This document shows, piece after piece, positions 1-12,180 of a stretch of 64,000 bases of DNA. The notes below the pieces were generated by a model. The model made no database searches. It was not told the origin of the DNA and worked only from the letters and a program-made list of their open reading frames with translations. The stretch comes from Cheilinus undulatus. Lineage: Eukaryota; Chordata; Actinopteri; Labriformes; Labridae. A program made the position numbers and the translations under genes. The DNA is taken from NCBI RefSeq assembly GCF_018320785.1, contig NC_054882.1, positions 27,842,719 to 27,906,718 on the forward strand, written 5' to 3'. Each line of letters starts with the position of its first letter. The first letter of the stretch is position 1.

Positions 1-3000
1 ACGGGCCACAGAAAGTGGGAGCTCCTTTCTTCATGTCTGGGAAACGTTTGCGTTGGACGCCTTGTCCTCTGGCATACACAGCTTTTCCCCGTGTTGTTTT
101 GCACAATTTTATCTTAATGATACACGCCAAAACATACAACGCTGACTTTACTGGGAGAAAAACAGAACACGACTCTGAGGGAACTGAGCCGAGTGGTGTA
201 ATCCATCAGTGTCCAAGTATTTTTTAACAGCAACCCCAATGAGTGTCCATAACAGTCAACTTAGACACATTGGGCTGGATGCCCACTGTCCAGGGTAGAA
301 GAAAGGCCCCCACATAATTATATGAAAGAAAGAAAACCTCAAGTGAGTCCTCTGGATATTATCACGGTTCAGACAGCTCCTAAATGTCACCAGTCCTTTC
401 TCTTGGTCAACATCTCTTGGTCAACATCAGATGTTTTCCTTATTATAGCTCAGTAGGTTCAGTGAGAGGGTTTTGAGACAGGAGACTTCATTCAGACATA
501 TTCAGTCTGGATTTGTGGTACATGGAGCCCTCCTATAGATCGAGACTGACACAGGGCGGAGGAATGGTGCCAGACACATTTGCGTACAGTTGGCCTAAGC
601 CTTCTTCCTTTTTTTAAGCCTCCCACTACCTGTTTTTTCTTCTTCTTCTGTCTGTGCTTACAGTCCTAGCTTGTGCCTACTACTGACAGGGGTTCTGGTG
701 ATGTACAAGCAAAAACAGGGCTCCATTTTTAGTCAGCAGTTTGTGTTCATTTTTTAACAGGTTTGGTTTCAGTTCAACAAAAAACTGTCCGTCTACCTCA
801 TCAAGCTAAAGCAGAAGCCTGAACACTCAGACAACACATGGGGGAAAGAGAGTCTACTTCCTATGAGGCGTTCTGAGTTCTTAGTAGGGATGCACAATAT
901 TATCGACATGATATGGGTTTCGGCTAACATGGTACACCAGATGGATGTGTTTCACACATCCATCTGGTAAACCACTGCCAGAGAGCATTTGGGAAAGGGC
1001 AGAGCCTTTGAAAAATAAAAAACTCAAAAAAAGCACATCTTTACAGGCCAATCAGAGCAACAAAACACGTGACGTAGCCGCTACCAAGCTGCACCCCTCC
1101 TGAAGGAGTTAACTCCATAAGGACTCCATAACGCAAACCATGGCGACTGTAGACATGTCAGTACACGACTGTTGTCGTTTTGAAAAGAAAACAACTCACT
1201 GCTGTTCTTGTTCTTCTTTTAACAAAGAAATGCCGTCAATTCCTGATAAAACTGGTGCTTTAGCAGCATCCATGCTAATCTCTTCAGCCATAATTCCACC
1301 GGCCTCTTGTTGCTGCTTGCTTATGTCATGACTCCGCAGCGCCTGAAAGTACTGTCCCTCGACGCTGATTGGTCCTGTCACTTTCTAACCGGGCCCAAAC
1401 AATTCAGACAGGAGCTTTGCAAGATGGATTCGCGAGTGAGAAACGTGGAAAAGTTACAGCTCAGTTACATTTAAAGCCACAGACATAGAAACAGCTCATT
1501 CTGAGGAGGGCTGAAACAGAGGGGCTTTCTAGACATGCAAAAATCCAATACTGGAGTGGTTTTTCAGCAACAATCTCCACAGGCAAGTTTTGGGGACCTC
1601 TGAGACCAGTGTAAACTCATCTTACAGGTCCCCTACAGAAATGCGTGGCACAGCAAGTAAACAAAGTGGGATGTTTTTTTCTGTTAAATTGATTAAAAAT
1701 GTCTCCAAATGTACTATCATAAAGAAAGCATTACTGTTTTTACCAGTGAACTTAAGTATCGATTAATTATACTGAAATCAAACACAAATCATCTTCCACG
1801 GTGCTTTAAGAGTTCTCAGTTCACACTCACTTTACCCTCCATGTTCTTCATCACTTTAAGTAAACTGACAACGTAAACATGCCATCACATCTGTATTTAA
1901 CACCACAGATGTTTGGCATTGTCAGGGCAAAACGCTGATCCTCTGAGCTGTTAAATGAGTGAAACCTGTCCACACTGATGTACTTCTGGTTGAGAACAGC
2001 TGTCATTGTCTTCAGTTAAAGTTACACTTCCCTGCATTTCAGATAATCATCCAACTTTCCTCTCTCTCATGGTTTTTTTCTCCATCTCCTCCTCATTCTC
2101 TTTCTTTTCCTTTTAACTTCGTCTCACATCCTTCACGATATCTTGTCTCTCCTGTGCCTCCAGTGCTGTTCTCTTAAATAATACATGATTACTCCCATCA
2201 ATGCCCTAACACGCAAGCCTTAATTGATGCTGGAAGACCCTGAAGCCCTTTGGTCCTACAAAGTAGAAGTCACAGCAGGCCAACTTTTAAAAAGGTTAGC
2301 ACATGTGTGGATGAGAGCTCTCAGATCGAGTGGCGTCTCCTAAAAGGACTAATTCACTCTGTTACTGTGGCACTGAACTTTGTGCAGTTCACTAAAAGCT
2401 TTTAGGGTCGGGTCTTAAATCAGGCATAAGAACTTCTGAGCTAAGAAGTGCAGTGCCACATGCTCACAGATAGATTTGGTTGTTTTGTTCTGCTTTTCAG
2501 TCTCTTAAATTACAAATCTGCAAGAAAACAGGATGCTGATGGCAGCAATCTCAGCTATTTCCCACGCTGAGTTTGTGGAAATCAAGGAAAGACCCTAATC
2601 ATGCAGCAGCAGGCTAACAGTAGCCCAATGGTTAGACTCTCTGTTCCTCCCTGATCCCTGCCTGCCACAGATTTAACTGCACTCCCACATCTTGATTTCA
2701 TTACGCCAGTCTTTGGTGCCAATTAGAGTTGACAAAACTGGTTCTGGTGTAAATGCAGCACAGCCTGATGGGCCCCTACTGGTCCCGTGTAGCTGATTAG
2801 CTGCCTGATCTGCCACGGGCCCATCCTCCTTAATTACAATGCCCTGCTATTTACAGGATATTATCAGCTGGAGGAGAACAATCGCAGGCACGGCAGGGAG
2901 ATGGAAGGACAGAGGCGAAAAGGGCATGAACACAGACAGAAGACGAGCTAAAAGAAAAAGCAGTGAAATGCACTGACTGACTTTTAGTACATATGTTACC

Positions 3001-4195
3001 GCCTGTAGCCTGATCCTTACCAACATACAACCCTACTTTTAATTTTTAATGGGATGGCAAAAAAGTCCAGTTTTACATCTTTTTCAGGGTTTCATCTGCT
3101 TCTGGTGTGATGACCAATGAGTTTAAAAATTACTATTACAGTTAGAGGAAATCACCTGTGCTTAAATCTTCTGTCTAGAAGTGAGCACAGAGTGCAGCAG
3201 ATTAAGTATACTTAAATTTAAGTAGCTGAATGAACCACAGACCATTTGTGTGGTCTTGACTGTTGAGAACTTCACCAACCAATCTGTGGTAGGTAAAACA
3301 CACAAATAGGCTATTATTACCCAAACCCTGCTGATATGTATGCGCTCATCTTTTTAAATTGAAGGCAGCCTTCAGCAGGGGCTCACTAAGCTCTTTAAAG
3401 ACAACTAGTCATGACATCCTGGACTCTGACATGCCAGTGCCCAAGAATTTATCAGCCAGCAAATCACCAAAGATGGTCAAAAGTGGTGATAAAAGAATGA
3501 GTTGTTAAACAGGACCAGGAGGAGATGCAAAATGCATATCCCCTACGTCAAAGTGCTGTTTTACAAGCTGTGGCTGAGCCCACATAAGCAGGCTCTGGGA
3601 TGAGCCTTGTCCCCTCTCTCTGTGATAAACAACGTGCCTGATAGTGGTGGTGGAGCAGCGGTTGAAACAATTGAGATAAGTAGCCTATCTGATGACATCC
3701 GTCTTCACACACTTGATTGATTTTTTAGGCCCTCCAGACTCAAGTGCACTACACACACTATCATTTCGACCATCAGCAGACCTCACAGAGCCAGCCGTCT
3801 GCATTACGGAGCACTCAAGTCTCCCAAAAGCTGCAACCGCTAATTTCCTCCGGGATAATCCTCTGAGAGAGACAGGACTTTGAAATTCAATTAAGAAATT
3901 AACTTCTTCCTTCGCTTCGGCTGCAATTTTAATTTCCCATCAAGTTTGTGGATTTTAGAAACTGCTGAAAACTGTGGGGAGAGGTGGTCATTGGAAAAGG
4001 TTGGATTCAGGACATCATGGGGATCTGCTCATGGCTGGGAAAAGAAGAGGTCATTGGGGAGTTTTTCCAGAGAGGGCTTGGAAATTCATGCAAATCATGC
4101 ATGCAAAAATGTCTTTCAAAAACAAACAGACAGGAGCTTTGACAAGCACACTCTTCAAAGTATAATAATGCTGCACCTGGCTATCTGCCTATTAA
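1..4195. other. Non-coding region left of the first transposon
   Basis: I recognise no coding exon here on either strand. If the first exon at 5797-5877 belongs to a gene extending leftward, this stretch would be its first intron. The short open frames have no family resemblance. The segment near 1,000-1,440 is unusually CpG- and box-rich for the area and could be part of a repeat or an old promoter, but I cannot identify it. The 2.6-2.95 kb part looks like a conserved non-coding element and is listed separately. Confidence 0.5.
2690..2900. promoter_or_regulatory. Candidate conserved non-coding element with homeodomain-type motifs
   Basis: About 200 bp of high-complexity sequence, unlike the AT-rich surroundings. 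It has three TAAT/ATTA-type homeodomain cores: CCAATTAGAG at 2719-2728, GCTGATTAGCTG at 2792-2803 and CCTTAATTACA at 2828-2838. There is also an E-box CAGCTG near 2866-2871. Clustered ATTA cores in GC-balanced sequence are typical of vertebrate developmental enhancers. No conservation test was possible, so the call is inference. Confidence 0.25.
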
Positions 4196-5059
4196 AATCC
4201 CAATTCCATAGAAGTTGGGGCGCTAAAAACAACGCAATGACTTACAGATCTCATAAAGCCATATTTTATTCACAACAGAACACAAACTACATATCAGTTG
4301 TTGAAACGATGACATTTTACCCTTTCATGAAAATATTAGCTCATTTTGAATTTAATGGCAGCAACACATTTTTAAAAAGTAAGGGCAGGGCCATGTTAAC
4401 GTTTGTGTAGCATCCCCTCTTCTTGTAACAGTCTCTTAACATCTGGAAAGTGAGAAGACCAGCTGCTTGAGTTTTGGGAGAGAAATGTTGTCCCATTCTT
4501 GTCTGATGTAGGATTCTAACGGCTCAACAGTCCTGGGTCTTCTTTGCCGGATTTTCCGTAGTGTGACTCTCCAAAAGTTTTCTACTGGTGAAAGGTCTGG
4601 ACTGTAGGCATGCCAGTTCTGCACCTGGACTCTTCATCCATGATCTCCAAAAAAATATTCTAATTTTGATTTATCTGACCACAGAACAGTTTTCCATTTA
4701 GCCTAAGTCTATTTAATAACTTTTGGTCTTTTTTGTTTTTAAGATAGCAGAACAGAGACAGGACTGGGGAGCTAGAGTGAGGGTAAGACATGCACCAAAC
4801 AGTGCAAATAAAGTGATCAAGTGACCGTTGCATTGAGGACTATAGCCTCTGTCTATAGGTACCTGCTCTCACTGACGCCGTTTCTGGATTGTGTTCAATT
4901 AAACAATATTTTTTTCATGTAATAGTGAAATGTCACGCAGCTGATATGTTTCTATGTTCTATTGTGAATAAAATATGGGTTTATGAGATTTGTAAATCAT
5001 TGCCTTCTGTTTTTATTTACATTTTAGACAACGCCCTAACTTTTTTTGGAATTTGGATT
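4196..5059 (-). mobile_element. Internally deleted Tc1/mariner-type transposon, copy 1
   Basis: The ends are inverted repeats: AATCCCAATTCC at the left and GGAATTTGGATT at the right. Just inside both is the sequence reading 'caaatctcataaaccc' and its complement. The minus strand at 4436-4624 encodes a transposase C-terminal piece with SPDLSPVENFW, the region of the last DDE/D acid in Tc1-type enzymes, followed by RKIRQRRPRTVE. At 864 bp it is shorter than the 1,334-bp relative at 45,822-47,155, so internal sequence has been lost. Not a functional host gene. Confidence 0.85.
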
Positions 5060-5796
5060 GTAGAAATACATTTAATCAACAGACATAAAAAATAAACTAG
5101 ATAAATCAGTTAACTGTTAATGCAAAATGTAATTTATTTCCGTGTGATTTTGGCTGCTTTCTTTTAAAGGTATCACTTTAAAACTATTTTCACTAATGTT
5201 TTTAAGTATGGGCATTTCAACAAGCTTTCATTAAATATACATGGGTTCTGTAAAACTACGACTTTAATTTCTTATTATCTGTAATATCAGATGGCTTCAT
5301 TTGTCAAGGTGTAAGTCCTAAAAAGTTACTCCATATATCTCTGAATGCTTTGCCTGTGCCGTTACTTGTGAACTACATAATTAAACCAGAGTGGTGCAAT
5401 GTCGCCATCAAGTGGCCATTTCATCGTGTTACAACTTAGTTTGACAATCAGAGCGCTTGTTTGTTTCTAACACATTTTAAACCTTGGGATTCTGGTCACT
5501 TTAATTTCTTATTTGCCTACCTGGAAGGTCTTTTAGCAGGTAAAAAGACTGATTGCGTTATACTTTACTAAACGGACAAACTGTAGAAACAAACAAACAC
5601 CACTAGCTCCTAAACAAACCGTTTAGTAAGTAAAAAACAATACTTAGGAAACGCAGTTAAAATATGCACAGAATTTTATTTGTTGGTTCATTCAATTAAT
5701 TTAAGGTGCTTAAGAACACGCGTAGCTGACGTTAACAGTTCAATATTGGCTTTAAAGCTAACTAGCCTAACGGCTAAAGCTAGCCAATTTACACAC

Positions 5797-5877
5797 CTCT
5801 TTCGTTGTAGCAGAGCTTTCAATGCCGAGTAAACCATACAGGTCCATCTGTAGGATGTCTTTGGCCTTTCCGGACAT
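5797..5877 (-). CDS. dnajc17: DNAJC17-like protein, first coding exon only (partial)
   Basis: On the minus strand an ATG at 5877 opens MSGKAKDILQMDLYGLLGIE followed by SSATTKE. It ends exactly at a consensus GTGTGT donor (5796-5791), giving 27 codons in phase 0. From memory this matches the start of vertebrate DNAJC17 (MDLYALLGIE...), the opening of a J domain before the VKKAYR/HPD segment. DNAJC17 is a nuclear J-domain plus RRM protein linked to splicing. I searched 1-5796 by eye for the HPD-containing second exon and found none, so the rest is left of the window, or this is a stranded first exon. The gene name rests on 27 residues. A CRE-containing promoter lies directly upstream, which favours a live gene. 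Confidence 0.65.
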
Positions 5878-6060
5878 TTCTTCCAGCAACTAGCTTCCAC
5901 ACTAACACAGAAAAATCACAAGCGTGAACGCTACGTTAGCGTTGGGCTAAAACACCGATTTGTTGTTGTTCCGGTTCAAGGGAGTATGATTTTGACGTCA
6001 CCAACTTTCAACCAGGAAGTACAACGCAACTTGGGAAGTGTAGTTTTTTATTCCGCAGTT
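5878..6060 (-). promoter_or_regulatory. Probable dnajc17 promoter with CRE and ETS-type sites
   Basis: Directly upstream of the minus-strand start codon. It holds a perfect CRE palindrome, TGACGTCA, at 5993-6000. Two GGAAGT ETS-type cores follow on the plus strand (near 6014-6019 and 6034-6039); the second lies in a segment whose minus-strand reading resembles the ZNF143-type ACTACA..TCCCA box. No TATA box is seen. This is typical of TATA-less housekeeping promoters. Confidence 0.5.
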
Positions 6061-7200
6061 TGCCTTTGGGTTCAATTCAAACATTCCGACTATTTGTTTC
6101 TTATTTTAAAATATAAAATGTATTTATTTGTGGTTATTTTTTGTCATTTATTGTTGGAACCTTCGTTTTGCCTTTTGGGAACTAAAAATACAAAACCTGC
6201 AATGCATGCAAGCCTCTTTTTCCATAACCGTTTGCACTTAGGATCTGTGAGGAGACTGCATGTCAGTTTTTACAAAGACAGAACTTCACAACGGCACCAG
6301 GCTACCACGGCTTCTTACCCTGATTTGCAAAAGTCTGTGCAGACCAGCTGGCACCCATTTAGCAAGTTCTCTATCAGATAACAGGAGCCGTCTTGTATTA
6401 TCTTCCTGTAATCTTACCACAGTCATACTGGTCTCAAAAACGATTCCACAATTTCATCTCCAGATTTCAAACACGGTATTGTTTTCAATTTATTCTCTTT
6501 TTGACAAGCAAGACGTTTTCCTCACGGTTGAACTTTTCACAGTCAAGTTGAATTCAGATTCTTTTGGAGATTAAATGTGCTGTTGTTTTTCCTTAAATGT
6601 GTTCCTCTTGATTGATTTTAATCAGAGCAGTTTTTCACATTGTCGTGATTATATACCCTACATAAGAAATTAAGAAAGAAAATGAATTTAGAAACAGAGA
6701 CTCCACAAAACTACAGACTGAAATGTAAAATATGAATCATTGTTTTAGCAGCAGGCTAAGTACCGAGTTCCCTCTGGTGGAAAATGTATGTAACAGCATC
6801 ATTAAGTATAACATTGACTTTATGAAAGTCTGCCTGTATAGCAGTTATATATCTGCTTGAGAAGCCTATATGGTATGACTTCGCCATAAGCAGGGCAGTG
6901 GATAACCCCTGTTTCAAAAGGATTACTACAAATGCATTCATGTTTTGTTTTTATTTTGGGCAGCCCAGCCTCACCTATGTTGACATTTGAATCATGGTTT
7001 ATCCTGCTTAAGTCTGCAGGTAGGATTATTTGCACCCTGCGACACCTTGTATCAACTGTAAAATGTAAGCAGACAACTGCTTATGTTAGAACCGTTTCTC
7101 ATTGGGAATATCAAAGACTTGTATCAACAATATTGTATTTTCACTTTTTGGCACCTGCCAACAGTGAAGCCAAAACTACCAGAAACTGGTTTGGTGATCA
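6061..7200. other. Non-coding region right of the dnajc17-like promoter
   Basis: AT-rich sequence with no recognisable exon. If the promoter at 5.9-6.0 kb is bidirectional, a plus-strand transcript could start here. I looked for ZFYVE19, the human head-to-head partner of DNAJC17, and saw no FYVE-type or other recognisable coding sequence. Confidence 0.4.
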
Positions 7201-7204
7201 TAGT

Positions 7205-7545
7205 GTTACCGTGTTTGATTAGCCAGCCAACTAGTCTGACCTGAACCCCACAGAGAATCTCTGGATATTACTAAGAGGAAGATGAGAGACACCAGATTGA
7301 ACAATACAGATGAGCTGAAGGCTGCTATCAGAGCAACCTGGGCTTCATAGCACCCCAGCAGTGCCACAGACTGATCGCCTCCATGTCATGTTGCATAGAT
7401 GCAGTAATTTTTACAGAACTAACCAAGTACTGACTGCATAAATGAGCATTCTTTCCAAAAGATCATCAGTTCTGTATTATAATTCCTTTGTTGGACTGAT
7501 GTTCTGTAATTTTCTAATATTTTGAGATAGTGGATTCATACATAC
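7205..7545 (+). mobile_element. Tc1/mariner-type transposase C-terminal fragment
   Basis: One frame from about 7222 reads PAN-stop-SDLNPTENLW, followed by RGR and, in a shifted frame, text matching 'MRDTRLNNTDELKAAIRATW'. This is the last catalytic block of Tc1-type transposases plus the C-terminus. Stops and frameshifts make it dead. It appears to be the C-terminal part of the family whose N-terminal part is at 40.48-41.29 kb. The end near 'ttctaatattttgagata' marks the family's 3' terminal region. Confidence 0.7.
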
Positions 7546-8718
7546 CAATACACAATGGCAATCTGTCTGCACAAAAGCTTCAGGGTGTGCTTTATGGCAC
7601 TACGTAAGTCTACATTCTTTCACATTTCCAGAGAAATTCTGAAGCGCAAAATGAATAATTGTTTATGCTTTCTTGTCCAGATCTGCCTGTAACTGAGTAG
7701 CTTGTCTGCCAAGATAACCAATGGTGTCTGCTCTTCCATTTGGCAGAGGGATCCAATAATAATGTGGAATTAGGAACACGTCCTGACATGTCTTAGTACA
7801 GCTCTACTTTTCTAAGAACTGGTAGATTAGAGAAAGACTGTGGGAGTAAACATGCCACGTTTTCACTTTCATTAGCTTGACGATATGAAAACATTGACAT
7901 TTCACTTTACTGTGAACTGATAGGGTTAAATGTGTTTATCTCATTAATTCACTTGTAATGACCCTTCGGTTTTTTAGGGCAACTACAATAAATCCAATAA
8001 TCTCTTACACAATACACACACTTAAAGATGCTTCTGAAGTAAAAGGTTTTGCTGCTGGGCATTTATTTGTGCCCTTAAAAATGCCTTTCTACATACGTGT
8101 GCACTAGACATTAAATAAAACATGATGATGCAGTTGACTTACATGTTCTGGTGGTGTTTTTTATGATCCTGTTCAACTAGCTCAACAAAAGAGTTGTAGG
8201 CCATCCATAATGAGCTGTAATATTTGCTCAGTAGCTTTTCAATGGGTGTCATGTGTTCCCATTATTGTTATTACAACAGGATGGAAATGCAGCTTTCCTG
8301 GACAGGCTTTGGTGTTGTAACTCGAGTCCCTTCAGTGCTGATTTCTCAGTGGTCTCTGAGATAGATTTACAACTGACAACACATCTTATGGGGCTGAAAC
8401 TTGGGCTCGTGGGACGTACAGCAGCACAACAATAGATTAACTGTTTGACTGGAGAAGTGAAACTCTACAAAGCCAAATGGTCACACGCTATTGTTCATAT
8501 AATTACAGCTACATTTAAGAAAAACAACATCTAACAAACTCCTATCTTCTAGGAGGAATGCAAATAAACTCACAGTGGTTATCAGTGCATGACCCTTGTG
8601 GGCCTTTATTGTATTGATTAATATGAGCAGTATGAAATATGATCTCTGTGCTTTGTAGGCCTTTTGATTGTGGGCCACAAATTTATGTTTGCCCCTTGTC
8701 TACACAATTCATAGAGGA
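7546..8718. other. Non-coding region
   Basis: No coding exon, RNA gene or clear repeat seen. The sequence is AT-rich with only short chance open frames. Confidence 0.4.
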
Positions 8719-9264
8719 CAGTGCCTAACAAATTTAATAGACCCCCTGTCATATTTTTCTTAAAGACCATCCAGCATCATGAAGTGCTTTAATGTGGACT
8801 CTTTCATTTTCAGTGAGCTCTCCACATTTTACCATTTTGAACAGAAATGGAATGAGGGATTTCAAACTGAATGCATCCAGTTTGAGCCGGCTCACTGGGC
8901 TTCTCTGAGAAGTCAGAAATTAATCAAGCATAACATTCAACCACTAAAACCCCTTTTGCTGTTCAGGAATGCAAGTAAATAACTATAATTTGACATATTA
9001 ATCAAGAAATATTAATGTGTTTTACTATTTTTTCAGTTTTTTTTAAATCAGTAGATTTGAAAATTCATGGATAACAATAATAATTATATTTAAACATTAA
9101 AAATATCATTTGGGTTAAAGAGCTTCTACATATTTGTGTATTAACCATTGCAGAAACATAAAAAATGATTTTGGTAATTACCCATGCTGTTAATTTAGGG
9201 CAGCTGTGGCATAAACCTTACTTTGGTTAGGGTTAGGGTGGTCTGATAAATTCGTTAAGCACTG
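8719..9264. mobile_element. Non-autonomous DNA transposon (MITE) with 25-bp terminal inverted repeats
   Basis: The left end at 8719-8743 (CAGTGCCTAACAAATTTAAT...) and the complement of the right end at 9240-9264 (CAGTGCTTAACGAATTTATC...) match at 21 of 25 positions. The right end is followed by TA. The left flank is GA, so a TA target duplication is only half preserved. No transposase frame lies inside. The subterminal right part contains TTAGGGTTAGGG, a telomere-like string that belongs to the element. A second partial copy of the same right end is at 32,932-32,999. Confidence 0.7.
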
Positions 9265-9309
9265 TATATACTTAAACTTGTATTTTACTGAGGTACATTT
9301 CAATCAGCC

Positions 9310-10271
9310 AAATTAAAAGTTTTTTTTTCATTTTTTTTTTTTTTTTTTTCAAGACAGTTAGATGTGTATATCACAAACAATAAGACAACATATATCCCAC
9401 ACCCAACAAAAACAAAAAACAAAACAAAACAAAACAAAAAAAAAACACAAAGGGGGCACAGACTTAACAGAGCAGAATTGTCGCTATAACATAATACATA
9501 CCATACAGTTCATAAATCCAACAGCTCAATGATAATGTACAGGGGCCACAGACAGACTTACCAAACAAGTGGAAATATTTATATCCACTGGGCCTGTAAA
9601 TTCATAAACGTTTCATAAAACTAATTCCTAATTCCTATGACACGTTTAATCCTTCAATAAAGGACAGAAACCGATTCCATACGAGCAAATATGATTCTTT
9701 ACGGTGCTGTAGTTTGGCTATCGTTAACTCAAATGATGCATTCTCTGTCATTAACATAACCCAGTCTTTATATTCAGGTCTTAATTCTCTTTTCCAGTTG
9801 CGGAGGATAACTCTAGCAGCTGAAATAAAGCCTGTTAGGACGAGGGCCAAAGCATGTATTGAGGCTTTAGGTAAACATGATGTATCCCCTAGAAGGCACA
9901 GTTGTACTGATTCAGGCACGGCACGCCCACCCACTGCTGAATTGTTTTAATGATCTCTCTCCAAAAGGGCAACACTAGGGAGCAGGCCCACATTGTATGT
10001 ATAAAGGTACCTTCATGCTTCTTACATTTCCAGAATAAGTTATTTTCTAATAAGCCCATTTCATGGAGACGGACAGGCGTAAAGTAATACCGATGAAGTA
10101 TCTTATAGTGTGTAAACTTCGCCTGAATTTCCCTTGTAAACCAGCCTACATTTGAAATTATCTTTTTCCAAGAGTCCCTGTGGATGTTCAACCTTAAGTC
10201 CTTCTGCCAGATAAGCCTGAGACTCTCATTGTTACCTTATTTATGGTAACAATGAGCTAAATTAAAAGTTT
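9310..10271 (-). mobile_element. 5'-truncated L1-like LINE insertion with target-site duplications
   Basis: A 13-bp direct repeat, AAATTAAAAGTTT, flanks the insert (9310-9322 and 10259-10271). Next to the left copy is a long poly-T (to about 9350), the complement of a poly(A) tail, so the element lies on the minus strand. Minus-strand frames at 9889-10191 and 9635-9934 read like the C-terminus of L1-type ORF2: HYKILHRYYFTPVRLHEMGL and FWKCKKHEGTFIHTMW, then LPFWREII. Most of the element is missing at its 5' end. The duplicated site contains TTTTAA on the nicked strand, as L1 endonucleases prefer. Confidence 0.85.
10225..10256. repeat. Perfect 12-bp inverted repeat at the 5' junction of the L1-like insert
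   Basis: CTCATTGTTACC at 10225-10236 and GGTAACAATGAG at 10245-10256, separated by 8 nt. It sits between recognisable L1 sequence and the right target duplication at 10259. This fits a snap-back copy of the cDNA end made during 5' junction formation. Confidence 0.8.
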
Positions 10272-10859
10272 AACAACAATTTAGGCTAGGGCTGTCTAGA
10301 TTAATAGAGTTAATCGTGATTAGTCAAAGTCCACAATTAATGCACTATTTTTTTTTAATTTGCAATTAATTCATTGCAGCTTCATTTCAGCACACTCTGT
10401 TTAAGCCACATCATTGTCTCCCTGCACTGCCATGGCGATGGAAAAATAAGTCTACCACTGCTCCTTAATGTCTCATTTCCCTTTAAATCATGATAAAATC
10501 TTTAATCTACCTATAAAAGCAGATCTATATATCAAAACAGGCCAATTAGCCTACCCTTAGTTTGAAACAGTGATAAAATCCAAAACCACATAAAAACAAG
10601 AGGGGTCAGGCTGCAGACCTCAGATCTTCGATGCCCTCTCTTGCAGACCGCTGCTGTGGGACGGTGTATGTGTCAGGACTGAAATGACGAAACGCCCTCA
10701 TAATGTTTTTATAAAATTCAATTCCCCTCATACAAAGCCTGGCAGTTACGTTAACGAAATAAACACATTGCGAACATAACAGACAAAGCACATTTCATTA
10801 ATAAAACAGAATAAAGGTAATCTTGAACTGAATTATGTATAGACCCGGTTTGGGAAGAA

Positions 10860-11180
10860 GTTTTGTAAAACAGCGCCTTAGCTAAAGTGAATGAAGCTAT
10901 GCTACCTACATTGTTGACATTACTACATAAGCTAGTGTAGCTTTGTTAGCTTTATCTTGAGCAGTGCAAGCTTTAACAAACAGCTAATCCTATCGTTGCT
11001 AGGTAAGCTACATAGGTAGCATCGCCACATGCCAATGTAGCTAAGTTAGCTTTGGCAAACAAAGCATAAACTAACTTAGCTAATGTAGCTTCTTTTGCTT
11101 TAGCCTTAGCTATGTAAGCTATGTAGCTATTTTTTCGTAAATAAAATATTGGTTTATGAGATTTGAAAAAGCGTCAAAGG
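10860..11180 (-). repeat. AGCTA-rich repeat block, inverted relative to 44.75-45.53 kb
   Basis: Dense GCTA/TAGC words (gctagtgtagctttgttagc and variants) end in a segment reading 'tttatgagatttgaaaaagc'. Its complement matches the 'caaatctcataaac' segments next to the AGCTA blocks at 44.96 and 45.37 kb. The two loci therefore carry the same repeat in opposite orientation. Confidence 0.6.
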
Positions 11181-11682
11181 TGTACAGCAGGCCTATTCAA
11201 TTAGAGGCCATATGCGGCCCAGAACTAATCCCCAAGTGGCCCAGCCTGTGGTCATGCGAGATGCAGAGGGCAACCTGTTTCGCGGGTTTTCATAAATTCC
11301 CACAGTATTTCAGATATGTCCTTTTCAACTGTAGCGACAACTGTGCAGATTTAGCTTTTATGTAGTTCATGACTGGGTAATGTCAAGTGGATCCTAGTTT
11401 GAGGTCACAGATGAGGTATGTATCTCAGGTTAGACCCTTCATAGAGAGGAGGTATGCAGGAAGTTAGACCTCACAGACACCGTACGAGAAGACAGAATGA
11501 TGCTGCAGGTAGTCATGATGACAAAAAGGGAGGCCAGAATAACATTTTCAAGCCAGAATAGCAACAGAAGAGCATTTATTGATCTTTAAGTATAATCAAA
11601 TTAGCTTGTGCAGCACAGCATTTACTAATCACATAGTGTAAGTGTTAAGTTTGATCAAAAAGTGCTTGAAAAAAAAAAGGGA

Positions 11683-12180
11683 AGTTCAGGTAAAGGTTAG
11701 CAGCCATGCAGAATTTCATTTCATGTTTTCATTCTCTTTATTTTATTTTTATTTAAGTAAAAAAAAAAATTTCTACTACCTCAGGTTATGTTTAAATACA
11801 GCTCTGTTGCTGTGTTTTATGCACTTTTTGATGACCTTTGTCATGTAGCCAGATTTAAAAGGGAGACTATGAATAAAAAGTGCATATTTTTTCATCATTG
11901 TAACAAAAGGGAAGTTCAGGTGAAAGGCTAGTAGCCCTGTCCAGAGATACCCAGTAGAAAAGGAGAAGTTCGAGGAGCCATTAGAGAAAAGCAAAAGTTC
12001 TAGGCTGAGAAGGTAGAAGTAACTCGGGAAGCTGTTCGTGAGAAAAGGGGGCCAAAATGGTGACCATGTGACCGAATTTTTTTTTTACATAGTTTCATTT
12101 CATGTTTTCATTCTTTTTATTTTATTTTTATTCAAGTAAAAAAAAAAAAAAAACATTTTTACTACCTCAAGTTTTAGCAT
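11683..12180. repeat. Diverged tandem duplication, about 390-bp period
   Basis: The segment 'catttcatgttttcattctctttatt' with an oligo-A run and 'tactacctcaggtt' at about 11.72-11.79 kb recurs at about 12.09-12.17 kb. The word 'gggaagttcaggt' also occurs twice (near 11.68 and 11.91 kb). It lies inside the hAT-like element. Confidence 0.55.

Noticed and set aside
3946-4410. 154-codon plus-strand frame
   Set aside because: It runs across the left end of the Tc1-type element at 4,196 and has no family resemblance.
4436-4624. 62-codon minus-strand frame as a host gene
   Set aside because: It is the C-terminus of a Tc1-type transposase inside terminal inverted repeats.
6061-7200. ZFYVE19 as divergent partner of the dnajc17-like promoter
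   Set aside because: No FYVE-type CxxC pattern or other recognisable coding sequence to the right of the promoter.
9229-9241. TTAGGG repeats as a relic telomere fusion
   Set aside because: The same string occurs at the same place in a second copy of the MITE end at 32.95 kb, so it is part of the element.
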